Positions 35,290-44,874 are shown, counted from the first letter of the stretch. The stretch is DNA of 64,000 bases from Nocardia brasiliensis (GCF_011801125.1 NZ_CP046171.1:1054001-1118000), one strand, 5' to 3'. Program-made: numbers and translations. Notes: a model not told the origin generated them from the letters alone.

Positions 35290-35817
35290 ATGCCCAAGCC
35301 CAAGAAGGGTGCCCGCTTCGGCGGGTCGGCGTCGCACCAGAAGGCGATCTTCGCCAATCTGGCGACGGCGCTCTTCGAGCACGGTCGTATTTCGACCACC
35401 GAGGCCAAGGCCAAGGCGCTGCGCCCCTACGCGGAGAAGCTGGTCACCAAGGCGAAGGCCGGCACCCTTGCCGACCGTCGCGAGGTGCTCAAGGTGATCC
35501 GTAACAAGGACGTCGTGCACGAGCTCTTCGCCACGATCGGCCCCTCGTTCGAGGGTCGCGAGGGTGGCTACACCCGCATCACCAAGACGCTGCCCCGCAA
35601 GGGTGACAACGCGCCGATGGCGATCATCGAGCTGGTCCGCGAGAAGACCGTGACCAACGAGGCCGATCGGGCCCGTCGCGTCGCGGCGTCCAAGAAGACC
35701 GAAGAGGCTCCGGCCGCCGAGGTCGTCGAGGCGACCGCTGACGAGGCCGTCGCCGAGACCGCCGAGGCCGAGGCCCCGGCTGCCGACGAGGCCGCTGAGG
35801 ACAAGAAGGACGCCTGA
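35290..35817 (+). CDS. rplQ: 50S ribosomal protein L17
   Basis: The product is 175 residues. The first about 118 are the conserved L17 core ([20 protein letters not shown]... then [10 protein letters not shown]). The Ala/Glu-rich C-terminal extension (about 125-175) is usual in Mycobacteriales. ACAAGGAG precedes the ATG. A terminator follows at 35879. Confidence 0.98.
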   Translation: MPKPKKGARFGGSASHQKAIFANLATALFEHGRISTTEAKAKALRPYAEKLVTKAKAGTLADRREVLKVIRNKDVVHELFATIGPSFEGREGGYTRITKTLPRKGDNAPMAIIELVREKTVTNEADRARRVAASKKTEEAPAAEVVEATADEAVAETAEAEAPAADEAAEDKKDA

Positions 35818-35878
35818 GATCGTTCTCCCCGCACCCGTGGGGATGATCCAGACGACTGAAGGTCCGGAGTTCTCGAAT

Positions 35879-35912
35879 GAACCCGCCGCCCGCACCGCGG
35901 GTCGGCGGGTTC
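35879..35912 (+). terminator. Hairpin downstream of rplQ
   Basis: A two-part perfect stem (GAACCCGCCG and CCCGC on one side, GCGGG and CGGCGGGTTC on the other) has a three-base loop and is followed by CTTCGTT. It is the likely end of most transcription from the ribosomal block, just upstream of truA. Confidence 0.75.
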
Positions 35913-35935
35913 CTTCGTTATGACAGGAGATCGTT

Positions 35936-36787
35936 GTGACGGTGCAGGATTCGGCGCGGCCACCCGAACCGGTCCGGGTCCGGCTCGACATCGGTTATGA
36001 CGGCACCGATTTCACCGGCTGGGCGCGGCAACCCGGTTTGCGCACCGTGCAGGGCGTGCTGGAGGAGTCGCTGACGAAGGTGTTCCGCGAGCCGGTGCAG
36101 TTGACCGTCGCGGGCCGCACCGACGCGGGCGTGCACGCCGAAGGCCAAGTCGCACACTTCGATACCGCCGCCGAGGTGGACCCGGGGAAGCTGGTGCATC
36201 GGATGGCCCGGTTCCTGCCGAAAGACGTGCGCATCAAGGATGTTCAGCTGGTCCCGGCCGAATTCGACGCTCGTTTCTCGGCGATTCGGCGGCACTACGC
36301 CTATCGGCTGACCACCGCGCGATACGGCGCCGAGCCCCTGCAGGCCCGCAGCGTGGTCGCCTGCCGCCCCGACGTCGATCTCGAGGCGATGCGGGCGGCT
36401 TCGCGAAAGCTACTGGGCCTGCACAACTTCGCCGCCTTCTGTCGTCGCCGCGAGGGCGCTACCACGGTGCGTGAACTGCAGCGCTTCGACTGGGAGCAGC
36501 GGGGCGAGCTGTTGACCGCCTACGTCAGCGCGGACGCCTTCTGCTGGTCGATGGTCCGCAGCCTGGTCGGCGCGGTGCTCGCGGTGGGGGAGGGGCGGCG
36601 CACGCCGGACTGGGTCGGCGAGCTGTTGCGCGAGACCGCGCGCTCCAATGCGGTCACCGTCGCGCCCGCCCACGGCTTGAGCCTGATCGCGGTGGACTAT
36701 CCCGCCGACGCCGACCTGGCCGCGCGCAACGCGCAGACCAGAGAGGTGCGTACCGTGCCCGCCGCGGAAGGCTGTTGCGGCGACTGA
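35936..36787 (+). CDS. truA: tRNA pseudouridine(38-40) synthase TruA
   Basis: GTG start with CAGGAG 6-8 bases upstream. The product is 283 residues. The catalytic motif [10 protein letters not shown] places the nucleophilic Asp at residue 63, and [17 protein letters not shown] is the family N-terminus. It modifies U38-40 in tRNA anticodon arms. Its position after rplQ is conserved in Mycobacteriales. Confidence 0.96.
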   Translation: MTVQDSARPPEPVRVRLDIGYDGTDFTGWARQPGLRTVQGVLEESLTKVFREPVQLTVAGRTDAGVHAEGQVAHFDTAAEVDPGKLVHRMARFLPKDVRIKDVQLVPAEFDARFSAIRRHYAYRLTTARYGAEPLQARSVVACRPDVDLEAMRAASRKLLGLHNFAAFCRRREGATTVRELQRFDWEQRGELLTAYVSADAFCWSMVRSLVGAVLAVGEGRRTPDWVGELLRETARSNAVTVAPAHGLSLIAVDYPADADLAARNAQTREVRTVPAAEGCCGD

Positions 36788-36839
36788 TCGATCTCCTCGA
36801 CGTCGGAATAAGTGTGCGCCGCCGAATGGTTTCGCAGGC

Positions 36840-37661
36840 ATGACCTTTGACCAGTTCGCACGGTTCGGTGCATGGCGGGCGTACAACGGGTTCACCCCGG
36901 AGGAAGCGCGGGAGTTGGAGGAGCTCGGCTTCGGGACGCTGTGGCTCGGTGCGTCCCCGCCCGGGGAGCTGTCCACCGTCGAGCCGCTGCTCGCGGCGAC
37001 CGAGACGATCACGGTGGCGACCAGCATCGTGAACGTGTGGGCCACGCCCGCGAAGGAGGCGGCCGCCTCGTTCCATCGGATTGAGGCGAAGTACCCCGGC
37101 CGGTTCCTGCTCGGCATCGGCGTCGGCCATCCGGAGCACGCCGGTGACTACCGCAAGCCCTACGACGCCCTCGTGGACTACCTCGACGAACTCGATGCCG
37201 CCGAGGTGCCGGTGCGGCGCAGGGCCGTGGCCGCGCTCGGCCCGCGGGTGCTGAAGCTGGCCGCGCAGCGCTCCGCGGGAGCGCTGCCCTACTTTGTGCC
37301 CGTCGAGCACACCGCGCAGGCCCGACCGGTGATCGGCCCGGACGCGCTGCTGGCGACCGAGCACAAGGTGCTGCTGTCGCAGGACCCGCAGGCGCGCGGC
37401 GCCGCCGAACAGACCATCTCCTTCTACCTCGGCCTGACCAACTACGTCAGCAACCTGCGCAGGCTCGGCTACACCGAAGAAGAGGTGGCAGACCCGAGTG
37501 GCCGCGCCTTCGATGCCGTTGTCGCACACGGCACGCCGGAAGCGGTCGCCGCGCAGTTGATCGCCCACCTGGATGCCGGCGCCGACCACGTCGCGGTGCA
37601 AGCACTGGACGACGACTACCTTGCCACCCTGCGCACGCTCGCGCCGCTGTTGCGCTCCTGA
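36840..37661 (+). CDS. F420-dependent LLM-class oxidoreductase, TIGR03620-like (273 aa)
   Basis: The product is a luciferase-like TIM barrel, shorter than most family members. It has FGTLWLGASPP, ATSIVNVWATPAKEAAASFHRIEAKYPGRFLLGIGVGHPEH, and a C-terminal GADHVAVQAL. The GIGVGHPEH segment is typical of Mycobacteriales F420-type enzymes with this short form. F420 rather than FMN use is inferred from family and taxon. The substrate is unknown. It stands alone between truA and the MHS permease. Confidence 0.82.
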   Translation: MTFDQFARFGAWRAYNGFTPEEARELEELGFGTLWLGASPPGELSTVEPLLAATETITVATSIVNVWATPAKEAAASFHRIEAKYPGRFLLGIGVGHPEHAGDYRKPYDALVDYLDELDAAEVPVRRRAVAALGPRVLKLAAQRSAGALPYFVPVEHTAQARPVIGPDALLATEHKVLLSQDPQARGAAEQTISFYLGLTNYVSNLRRLGYTEEEVADPSGRAFDAVVAHGTPEAVAAQLIAHLDAGADHVAVQALDDDYLATLRTLAPLLRS

Positions 37662-37773
37662 CGCGACCGTCCTAAGGGAACGTTAGAAAGCGACCCGGAC
37701 GGTTCCCTCGGGCCTGTGACTGGCCACACACTCGTTCTTGCTGACGCGCTGAGGCGTCGAAGAAGGAGATCTT

Positions 37774-39246
37774 GTGACTACGACACAGCCCGCGGGTGAG
37801 CGCCGGGTCGTCGCGAACGTGCTGCGCGGCTCGATCGGCAACCTGGTCGAGTGGTACGACTGGTACGTCTACGCCGCATTCAGCGTGTACTTCGCGAAAA
37901 CGTTCTTCCCCAAGGACGATCCGACGGCGCAGTTGCTGTCCACGGCCGCGGTGTTCGCGGTCGGCTTCCTGATGCGCCCGATCGGCGGCTGGTTGCTCGG
38001 CCGCTACGCCGACAAGTTCGGCCGCCGCTCGGCGCTCACCCTGTCGGTGACGGTGATGGCGGCGGGCTCGCTGCTGATCGCGGTGACGCCCGGCTTCCAG
38101 ACCATCGGTATCGCCGCACCGGCGATCCTGCTGATCGCCCGGTTGCTGCAAGGACTTTCGGTCGGCGGCGAATACGCCACCAGCGCGACCTATCTGTCCG
38201 AGGTGGCCTCGTCGGGCAGGCGCGGGTTCTATTCGAGCTTCCAGTACGTCACCCTGGTCGCGGGTCAGCTGGTCGCGCTCGGCGTGCAGATCATCCTGCA
38301 GCAGTTCTTGACCAGCGCCGAGATGAACAACTGGGGCTGGCGCATTCCGTTCGTCATCGGTGCGGCGGGCGCGCTCATCGTGATGTGGCTGCGTCGCGGC
38401 ATGGACGAGTCCGAGCAGTTCCAGGCCGCCGCGGCGGACCCTGAGAACCGGGTCTTTATCGCCGACGGCATCACCGAGCACGCCTACCAGCACGGCAAGG
38501 ATCGGGCGGCCGCCGCTGCCGCCGCGCAGCAGGGCGCGCCGAAGCCTGCGGCGGCGCGCGGCTCGCTGCGGATGCTGTTGCAGTACCCGCGCGAATGCCT
38601 GCTGGTGATGGGCCTGACGCTCGGCGGAACGGTCGCGTTCTACACCTACACCACCTACATGCAGAAGTTCATGATCAATACCTCGGGCATCTCCAAGGGC
38701 ACCGTCGCGTGGATCAACTTCGTCGCGCTGCTGGTGTTCGTGGTGTTGCAGCCGCTGGCGGGCGCGCTGTCCGACCGGATCGGCCGGCGCAAGCTGCTCA
38801 TCTTCTTCGGTGTCGCGGGCTCGCTGCTGACCGTGCCGATCATGACGGTGCTGGCGCACACCACCAATGTGTTCGCCGCGTTCGCCCTGATGATGCTGTC
38901 GCTGGTGATCATCACCGGATACACCTCGATCAACGCCATCGTGAAGGCCGAGCTGTTCCCGACGAAGATCCGAGCGCTCGGCGTCGGGCTGCCCTACGCC
39001 CTGACCGTCGCCATCTTCGGCGGTACCGCGGAGACCATCGCGCTCGCGCTGAAGCGGGCCGACCATGAGTCGGTGTACTTCTGGTACGTCGCGGCCTGCA
39101 TTCTGATCTCGCTGGTCACGTACTTCTTCATGCGGGAGACCTCGACCTCGTCGACCATCGACGCCGAGCGCACCGCCGCCGCCGATACCGGGGACGGCGC
39201 GCGGGCGGCCGAGCCGGATCGGCAGTTCGCCACCGTGCGTGACTGA
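37774..39246 (+). CDS. MHS-family MFS transporter, organic acid/proton symporter (KgtP-like, 490 aa)
   Basis: GTG start with GAAGGAGA 8 bases upstream. The N-terminal GNLVEWYDWYVYAAFSVYFA motif and the ISGRYADKFGRR-type loop (LLGRYADKFGRRSALT) are diagnostic of the metabolite:H+ symporter (MHS) family, and twelve membrane segments are predicted. RLLQGLSVGGEYATSATYL also fits. Known members carry alpha-ketoglutarate, dicarboxylates, shikimate or betaine. The response regulator gene starts 46 bp downstream on the same strand, so the permease may be controlled by that sensory system (inference). Confidence 0.88.
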   Translation: MTTTQPAGERRVVANVLRGSIGNLVEWYDWYVYAAFSVYFAKTFFPKDDPTAQLLSTAAVFAVGFLMRPIGGWLLGRYADKFGRRSALTLSVTVMAAGSLLIAVTPGFQTIGIAAPAILLIARLLQGLSVGGEYATSATYLSEVASSGRRGFYSSFQYVTLVAGQLVALGVQIILQQFLTSAEMNNWGWRIPFVIGAAGALIVMWLRRGMDESEQFQAAAADPENRVFIADGITEHAYQHGKDRAAAAAAAQQGAPKPAAARGSLRMLLQYPRECLLVMGLTLGGTVAFYTYTTYMQKFMINTSGISKGTVAWINFVALLVFVVLQPLAGALSDRIGRRKLLIFFGVAGSLLTVPIMTVLAHTTNVFAAFALMMLSLVIITGYTSINAIVKAELFPTKIRALGVGLPYALTVAIFGGTAETIALALKRADHESVYFWYVAACILISLVTYFFMRETSTSSTIDAERTAAADTGDGARAAEPDRQFATVRD

Positions 39247-39292
39247 CCGCCCGGCACACGCGCCGATCCACCCGTTATGGGAGGATCGGCGC

Positions 39293-39952
39293 GTGCGGCT
39301 TGCGGTGGTCGAAGATGACGACGGCGTCGGTGACGCGCTGGTAGAGGCGCTCAACGCCCGTGGCTTCCGCGCGGAACGCAAGCGCCGCGGCGCCGACCTG
39401 CTGACCGCGCACCGCGGGTACGACGCGGTCATTCTCGACCTGGGTCTGCCCGACGCGGACGGGTTGCAGATCCTGCGGCAGCTGCGCGAGGTCAGCCAGG
39501 TGCCGGTGTTGATCCTGACCGCGCGCAGCGACGAACGCTCGATCGTGCGCGGGTTGCGCGGCGGCGCCGACGACTATCTGGTGAAGCCGCCGCGGATCGC
39601 GGAACTGATGGCGCGCCTGGAAACCGTCACCCGGCGCGCGGCCGCCGCGGCCAAGCCCGCGCAGGCGGTGGTGGTCACCGGCGACGTGCGGGTCGATCTG
39701 CAGGCGCGACTGGTCGAGGTGGGCGGCACGCCGATCACGTTGACGCAGAAGGAATTCGAACTGGTCGAGGCCCTGGTCGAGCGGCCGGGCGCGGCGGTGA
39801 GCCGCCAGCAGCTGATGGACCGGATCTGGGGCGACGCGTTCGTCGCGGTGTCACGGTCGCTGGACGTGCACATGACGGGCCTGCGTGCCAAGCTGAATCG
39901 ACCGGGACTGATCACCACCATTCGGGGCTACGGGTATCGGTGGGGGCAGTGA
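39293..39952 (+). CDS. Two-component response regulator, OmpR/PhoB family (219 aa)
   Basis: GTG start at 39293 after GGGAGGATC. The receiver domain has acidic pocket EDDD (residues 7-10), phosphoacceptor Asp49 (VILDLGLPDADG) and Lys at LVKPP. A C-terminal winged helix (TLTQKEFELVEALVERPGAAVSRQQLMDRIWG, then GLRAKLNRPGLITTIRGYGYRW) completes it. The histidine kinase gene follows after 13 bp. Confidence 0.95.
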   Translation: MRLAVVEDDDGVGDALVEALNARGFRAERKRRGADLLTAHRGYDAVILDLGLPDADGLQILRQLREVSQVPVLILTARSDERSIVRGLRGGADDYLVKPPRIAELMARLETVTRRAAAAAKPAQAVVVTGDVRVDLQARLVEVGGTPITLTQKEFELVEALVERPGAAVSRQQLMDRIWGDAFVAVSRSLDVHMTGLRAKLNRPGLITTIRGYGYRWGQ

Positions 39953-39965
39953 CCGGAGGCAGGGC

Positions 39966-41396
39966 GTGCGGCGCCGCCTACTCATCGCGCTGACCGTGTT
40001 CGCCGCGATCGCGGTGCTGGCGTTCGCTGTTCCGCTGTCGCTGACGGTCGCGACCAGCCGGACCCAGACGCTGGTGCTGGCGCGTTCCGGTGACGCCGAT
40101 CGGTTCGCCAATCTCGCGGCCGCCGCCGCGGCCACCGGCGACACCAGGGCACTCGCGGACGAAGTGGGCCGCTATCACGAGCTATACGACGAGAACGTCC
40201 TTGTGGTGGACGCCAAGGGCGCGACGATCGCCAATGGCGGTGCGAGCATGAACGATCCGGGCATCGTGGCCGCGGTCGCGGCGGCGCGGCGCAACCAGCG
40301 TCCCCCCGCGCCCGACCAATTGACCCCGTGGGGTGCGCGTACGGTGCTCATCGCCCGGCCGGTCGGTACCGGCGTGCAGGTCAGCGGTGCCGTGGTGATC
40401 CAGGCGACGACCGCGCGTGCGCGCGCCGACATCGCGCGGACCTGGGGGTTCATCCTGCTCGGCGGCGCGGGCGCGATGGCGCTGTTCACCCTGCTGGCGT
40501 TGACCCTGAGCCGCTGGGTATTGCGGCCGCTCGCGGCGCTCTCGGGTGCGGTGGCCGAGCTCACCGCGACACTGCCGAGGCCGCCCACCGGTCAGATCAT
40601 GGCCAAACCGCCGGTGTCGATCGCCAGCCATCACGGTGGGCCACCCGAAATGCGGGCCGTCGCCGAGTCGTTCGACGTGATGGCGCTGGCCGTCGCCGAT
40701 TCGGTGGAGGCGCAGCGCCAGCTCGTCGCCGACACCGCCCATGCCATGCGCAACCCGCTGGCGGCCTTGACGATTCGGCTCGACTCGCTCGAGTCCGCGA
40801 TACCGGCCGACGCGGCGGCCACCTTTCGCGGTGCCAGCGCCGAGGTGGAGCGGTTGGCCGCGCTGCTGGACGGCCTGCTCACCCTCGCGGTGGCCGAGAC
40901 GCCCGCCGCGTTCGACGCCGCTCGCCTCGCCGAGGCCGAGAGTCATTGCGACGCCGTGCAAGTGGTCGCCGACCGGTTCGACGCGTGGTGTTCGGCGTAT
41001 GAATCGGCGGGGCAGCGGCTACGCGTCGCGCCGTCGGTCGCGCACGCCGACGTCGCGGTGTCCGCCGACGTGCTCGCGCAGATCCTCGATGTGCCGCTGA
41101 GCAATTCGTCGCGCTACGCCGGTGCGGGTGCGGGTACCGAGTTGGCGGTGACGGCCGAGCCCGGCTGGGTCACCGTGACCGTGCGGGACGACGGGGCCGG
41201 CGTCGCGCCCGAGGAGATCGCCAAGCTCACTACGCGCTTCTATCGCGGATCCATGGCGGCGAGCGGCGGATCGGGTCTCGGTTTGCCCATTGCGGCAGCG
41301 CTCGCCCAGGCGCGTGGGGGCACATTGACCGTTGAGCCGGTCCAGCCGCACGGCCTCGCCGTTCGGGTGCGCTTACCCGCGGCGGTGGCGGAATGA
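39966..41396 (+). CDS. Sensor histidine kinase (476 aa)
   Basis: GTG start. Two membrane segments (about residues 5-29 and 158-180) flank an extracytoplasmic sensor region of about 125 residues. Next come a HAMP-like linker, a dimerisation helix with His259 (DTAHAMRNPLAAL) and an HATPase domain with N-box-like PLSNSSRYA, DDGAGVAPEE and GGSGLGLPIA. The residue after the His differs from the usual HELR, reading HAMRNPL. It forms an operon with the response regulator upstream and the TAXI lipoprotein 13 bp downstream. Confidence 0.93.
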   Translation: MRRRLLIALTVFAAIAVLAFAVPLSLTVATSRTQTLVLARSGDADRFANLAAAAAATGDTRALADEVGRYHELYDENVLVVDAKGATIANGGASMNDPGIVAAVAAARRNQRPPAPDQLTPWGARTVLIARPVGTGVQVSGAVVIQATTARARADIARTWGFILLGGAGAMALFTLLALTLSRWVLRPLAALSGAVAELTATLPRPPTGQIMAKPPVSIASHHGGPPEMRAVAESFDVMALAVADSVEAQRQLVADTAHAMRNPLAALTIRLDSLESAIPADAAATFRGASAEVERLAALLDGLLTLAVAETPAAFDAARLAEAESHCDAVQVVADRFDAWCSAYESAGQRLRVAPSVAHADVAVSADVLAQILDVPLSNSSRYAGAGAGTELAVTAEPGWVTVTVRDDGAGVAPEEIAKLTTRFYRGSMAASGGSGLGLPIAAALAQARGGTLTVEPVQPHGLAVRVRLPAAVAE

Positions 41397-41409
41397 GCGG
41401 GAGGGCGAA

Positions 41410-42324
41410 GTGAGGCTGCGGCGTCGGGGTTTTCTCGCGCTGGCCGGGGCGGCGGCGGTGGGGGCGGCCGGGTGCGGGCCGAGCGGCGGTGGTCCGCTGG
41501 TGCGGTTGGCGTCGGGGGAGGTCGGCGGCTTCTATCACGCCTTCGCGGGGCTGCTGGCGGCCGCGGCGGTGCGGTCGGGACGAGTGCGGATCGAGCGGGT
41601 GACCACCTCGGGGTCGCAGGAGAACCTCACGTTGCTCGCGGATGGGCAGGTGGATGCGGCACTGGCGCTGTCGGATTCGGTGGGCGACAGCGCGGACCGG
41701 CTGCTCGCGCTCGGCCGGGTGTACGAGAACTATCTGCAGCTGGTGGTGCGGTCGGACAGCCGGATCGCCGACGTGGCCGACCTGCGCGGGTCGCGGGTCA
41801 ATCTGGGTGCCGACGGGTCGGGGGCGGCGCTGACCGGCGAGCGGATCCTGCGCGTCGCCGGATTGGATCCCGCTGTGGACGTGGCGGTTTCGCATCGACC
41901 GCTGCGCGAGGCGGTGGCGGCGCTTGCCGCCGACGAGTCGGACGCGCTGCTCTGGGCGGGCGGCGTGCCGACGCGGGTGCTCGAGGTGCCCGCGCGCATG
42001 CGGCTGGTGGACATGGGGGAGTTGGCCGCTCCGATGCGGGACCGGTTCGGGCCGGTGTACGACCGGGTGGAGATCCCCGCCGACGCCTACCCCGGCGGCG
42101 CGGCGGTGCACACCATCGGCGTGGCGAACCTGCTGCTCGTCGCGGCGGGCCTGCCCGACGCCGCTGCCGCGGCAATCGTGGAACTCCTGGTCTATCAGGC
42201 GGATTCGCTGGTGCCGACCGAAGCGGCAGGCACCCAGTTCCTGGACGGCCGCTCCCTGATCAGCACCGCCCCCATCCCGCTACACCCGGGCGCTGCCACG
42301 GTATACCGAAAGTGGCACGGCTGA
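41410..42324 (+). CDS. TAXI-family substrate-binding lipoprotein (304 aa)
   Basis: GTG start at 41410. An RR-containing, short signal peptide leads to a lipobox ending at Cys22 (GAAGC), so it is probably a lipoprotein anchored outside the membrane. The mature part fits the TAXI family of TRAP-type solute-binding proteins: LASGEVGGFYHAFAGLLA, RVTTSGSQENLTLLADGQVDAAL, VNLGADGSGAALTGERIL and VYDRVEIPADAYPG. TAXI proteins bind organic acids such as glutamate or dicarboxylates. No TRAP membrane subunit is encoded nearby. Its place as third gene of a two-component operon suggests it presents a ligand to the kinase. Confidence 0.88.
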   Translation: MRLRRRGFLALAGAAAVGAAGCGPSGGGPLVRLASGEVGGFYHAFAGLLAAAAVRSGRVRIERVTTSGSQENLTLLADGQVDAALALSDSVGDSADRLLALGRVYENYLQLVVRSDSRIADVADLRGSRVNLGADGSGAALTGERILRVAGLDPAVDVAVSHRPLREAVAALAADESDALLWAGGVPTRVLEVPARMRLVDMGELAAPMRDRFGPVYDRVEIPADAYPGGAAVHTIGVANLLLVAAGLPDAAAAAIVELLVYQADSLVPTEAAGTQFLDGRSLISTAPIPLHPGAATVYRKWHG

Positions 42325-42481
42325 TCCCGAACTCTTGGGTACCCTGCTCGATTCGGCATGTGCGAGTGCACAGCGCACGTGTGCGGACAGAGTCCGCGCG
42401 TGAGCTGTTTCTACTGCTGTAACGGGGACGCCGAGCCTGGGCTCACCCTACGGACCGGGGTCGGTGGGACCGCGTAGTTGG

Positions 42482-42805
42482 TCAGGAGCGGACCAGGCGG
42501 GCGATGGCGTCGGTCGCCTCCTTGATCTTGGCCTCGGCTTCGGGGCCGCCCGCGACAGCGGCGTCGACGACGCAGTGGCTGATGTGGTCTTCGAGCAGGC
42601 CCATCGCCACGGCCTGGAGTGCCTTGGTCATCGCGGAGACCTGGGTGAGGATGTCGATGCAGTATTTCTCTTCCTCGACCATCCGCTGCAGGCCGCGCGC
42701 CTGTCCCTCGATGCGGCGCAGCCGCTTGAGGTAGTCGTCCTTGGCCGTGATGTAGCCGTGTGTCGCGTGATCGTGCGCGTCGTGCTCCTGCGGTGTGGAT
42801 GCCAC
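42482..42805 (-). CDS. csoR: CsoR-type metal-sensing transcriptional repressor (107 aa)
   Basis: The GTG at 42805 has GAGGAGAG 5-10 bases upstream and is preferred; an upstream ATG at 42853 would overlap the operator. The product is a four-helix CsoR/RcnR/FrmR-family repressor. Likely copper ligands are Cys49, His74 and Cys78 (numbering from the GTG), the C-H-C set with HISHC at the end; an N-terminal His-rich stretch (HDAHDHATHG) precedes. A palindromic G/C-tract operator lies upstream. No copper exporter is in this window, so it may act elsewhere or control only itself. Confidence 0.9.
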   Translation of the reverse strand: MASTPQEHDAHDHATHGYITAKDDYLKRLRRIEGQARGLQRMVEEEKYCIDILTQVSAMTKALQAVAMGLLEDHISHCVVDAAVAGGPEAEAKIKEATDAIARLVRS

Positions 42806-42852
42806 CGGTGCTCTCCTCGTCGATTGCCGGTCCGTGACCGGACCGGAATTCA

Positions 42853-42867
42853 TACCCCCCTAGGGTA
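42853..42867. promoter_or_regulatory. Candidate CsoR operator
   Basis: TACCCCCCTAGGGTA has inverted TACCC/GGGTA ends around a C-rich centre, matching the general form of CsoR operators (paired C and G tracts). It lies 48 bp upstream of the GTG start and would allow autorepression. Confidence 0.65.
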
Positions 42868-43018
42868 CAGTTTCCGGACCGGCTTGTCAGGTCAGCGCCG
42901 GTGACGCCGTGTGGCGCCCCGATCTCGTCCATCATGGTCGACGGCGCCGACAACCGCGCGGACGACCGGTCAGGGGCCCGTTGCTCGGTCCGCGGGCCGG
43001 GACGGGACAATTGCCGCC

Positions 43019-43828
43019 ATGAGTTCGCATGCCAGGCCCGCGCTCGCCGTCATCGGTGGGAGCGGGTTCTACGATTTCTTCGACAGTGCCGCGACCCACG
43101 TCGAGGTCGAGACGCCGTACGGAGCGCCGAGCGCGCCCATCGCGATCGGTGAGGTCGAGGGGCGTCCGGTCGCCTTCGTGCCGCGCCACGGGAAGAACCA
43201 TGAGTTCGCGCCGCACACGCTGCCCTACCGGGCCAACATGTGGGCGCTGCGCTCGCTTGGCGTGCGCCGGGTGTTCGCGCCGTGCGCGGTCGGCAGTCTG
43301 CGCGGGGACTGGGGTCCGGGCACCGTGGTGGTGCCGGACCAGCTCGTCGACCGCACCTCGGGTCGCCCGCAGACCTACTTCGACGGCGGTGGCGTGCACG
43401 TGTCGTTCGCCGATCCGTACTGCGACGAACTGCGCACCGCCACCATCAAGTCCGCGAACGACACGCTGCCGATCAAGGGCGCGGGCACGATGGTCGTCGT
43501 GCAGGGCCCCCGGTTCTCCACCAGGGCCGAGAGCCGCTGGTTCGCCGGACAGGGCTGGGATCTGGTCAACATGACCGGCCATCCCGAAGCGGTGCTCGCC
43601 CGTGAACTCGAAATGTGCTATTCCGCAGTGGCTTTGGTGACCGACCTGGACGCGGGGCTGGAGGAGGGCGCCGGCGTGCACGCGGTCGACGTCTTCGCCG
43701 AGTTCAAGCGCAATCTGGCCCCGTTCAAGGACCTGATCCGGCGCTCGGTCGCCGCGGTCGCCGACTCCGACACCTGTGCACGTTGCCGTGTCCATACCGG
43801 GGTAGAGCTGCCATTCGCGCTACCGTGA
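43019..43828 (+). CDS. mtnP: S-methyl-5'-thioadenosine phosphorylase (269 aa)
   Basis: ATG start. The product belongs to the PNP/MTAP phosphorylase family type 2: GGSGFYDFF phosphate-binding start, VPRHGKNHEFAPHTLPYRANMWAL, VVQGPRFSTRAESRWFAGQGWDLVNMTGHPEAVLAREL. It splits methylthioadenosine, a by-product of polyamine and related pathways, to adenine and methylthioribose phosphate. Nucleoside phosphorylase cannot be fully excluded. The epimerase gene starts 32 bp downstream. Confidence 0.92.
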   Translation: MSSHARPALAVIGGSGFYDFFDSAATHVEVETPYGAPSAPIAIGEVEGRPVAFVPRHGKNHEFAPHTLPYRANMWALRSLGVRRVFAPCAVGSLRGDWGPGTVVVPDQLVDRTSGRPQTYFDGGGVHVSFADPYCDELRTATIKSANDTLPIKGAGTMVVVQGPRFSTRAESRWFAGQGWDLVNMTGHPEAVLARELEMCYSAVALVTDLDAGLEEGAGVHAVDVFAEFKRNLAPFKDLIRRSVAAVADSDTCARCRVHTGVELPFALP

Positions 43829-43860
43829 TCATGCGGGGGTGCCGAACAAAGGTGCGGTGA

Positions 43861-44874
43861 ATGAGAGTTCTGATCACCGGCGCGGCCGGGTTCCTTGGTA
43901 CGCATCTGCGGTCGGCCGCGGCCGCCGCGGGGCACGAAGTGATCGGTGTCGATCTGCTGCTCGATGCCGTGCACGGTGCGAACGCCGAACCACCGGAAGG
44001 TGTTTCGCGTGTCGACGTGCGCGACGAAGCGGCACTGCTGCCGCTGCTCGCCGGGATCGATGTGGTCTGTCATCTCGCGGCGGTCAGCGCGGGCGGCCCG
44101 GCCGAGCTGGCGACGCACAACGACCTCGGGACCGCGGCGCTGCTCGGCGCGATGGAGCAGGCGAAGGTGCGCCGCCTGGTGCTCGCCTCCTCGATCACGG
44201 TCTACGGCGAGGGTCGCTACCGCAGTGTGCGTGGCGGGCCGTTCTTCCCCGGCCTGCGCAGGCGGGCCGACCTGGACCGGGGTCTGTTCGACCACCGTGC
44301 CCCGCGCACGGGTGAGGTGCTCACCTGGGAACCGGTCGGCGAGGACGCGCCGCTGCGCCCGCGCGGCAGCTACGGCGCGAGCAAGGCCGCCCAGGAAAAC
44401 TACGCCTTCGCTTGGGGTTTGGGCGTCGGCGGCGCGGTGACCGCGCTGCGCATGCATCAGGTCTACGGCGAGGGCGCGCGTGCCGGGCTGGTGAGTCAGC
44501 TGCGGGCCGCGCTGGACGAGGGACGCGCGCCCCACGTGTTCGAGGACGGCGGCCAGGTCCGGGATTTCGTGCACGTCCGCGATGCCACCGCGGCCTTGCT
44601 CGCCGCGATCGAGCGGGCGCTGCCGGGCTTCGTCCCGCTCAATATCGCCTCCGGCTGGCCGATCACGCTGTGGGAGCTCGCCTCGATCATGGCCAAGGCG
44701 CGCGGCGCACAGCCGCCGGTGGTCACCGGTCAGTACCGCATCGCCGACGTCCGCCACTTCGTGGCCGACCCCGAAAGAGCCAAACGCACACTGGGATTCA
44801 CCGCGACCACGCCACCAGCACAGGGCCTCGCCGAATTCGCCACGGCCCAGGCTCCCGCCACCGCGGGCGGCTGA
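43861..44874 (+). CDS. NAD-dependent epimerase/dehydratase (extended SDR, 337 aa)
   Basis: The Rossmann motif GAAGFLG (residues 7-13) and the catalytic Tyr171/Lys175 (SYGASK) mark an extended short-chain dehydrogenase. LRMHQVYGEGARAGLVS and the FEDGGQVRDFVHVRDAT segment are typical of sugar-nucleotide epimerases/dehydratases. It follows mtnP by 32 bp on the same strand and may be cotranscribed. Substrate unknown. Confidence 0.9.
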   Translation: MRVLITGAAGFLGTHLRSAAAAAGHEVIGVDLLLDAVHGANAEPPEGVSRVDVRDEAALLPLLAGIDVVCHLAAVSAGGPAELATHNDLGTAALLGAMEQAKVRRLVLASSITVYGEGRYRSVRGGPFFPGLRRRADLDRGLFDHRAPRTGEVLTWEPVGEDAPLRPRGSYGASKAAQENYAFAWGLGVGGAVTALRMHQVYGEGARAGLVSQLRAALDEGRAPHVFEDGGQVRDFVHVRDATAALLAAIERALPGFVPLNIASGWPITLWELASIMAKARGAQPPVVTGQYRIADVRHFVADPERAKRTLGFTATTPPAQGLAEFATAQAPATAGG

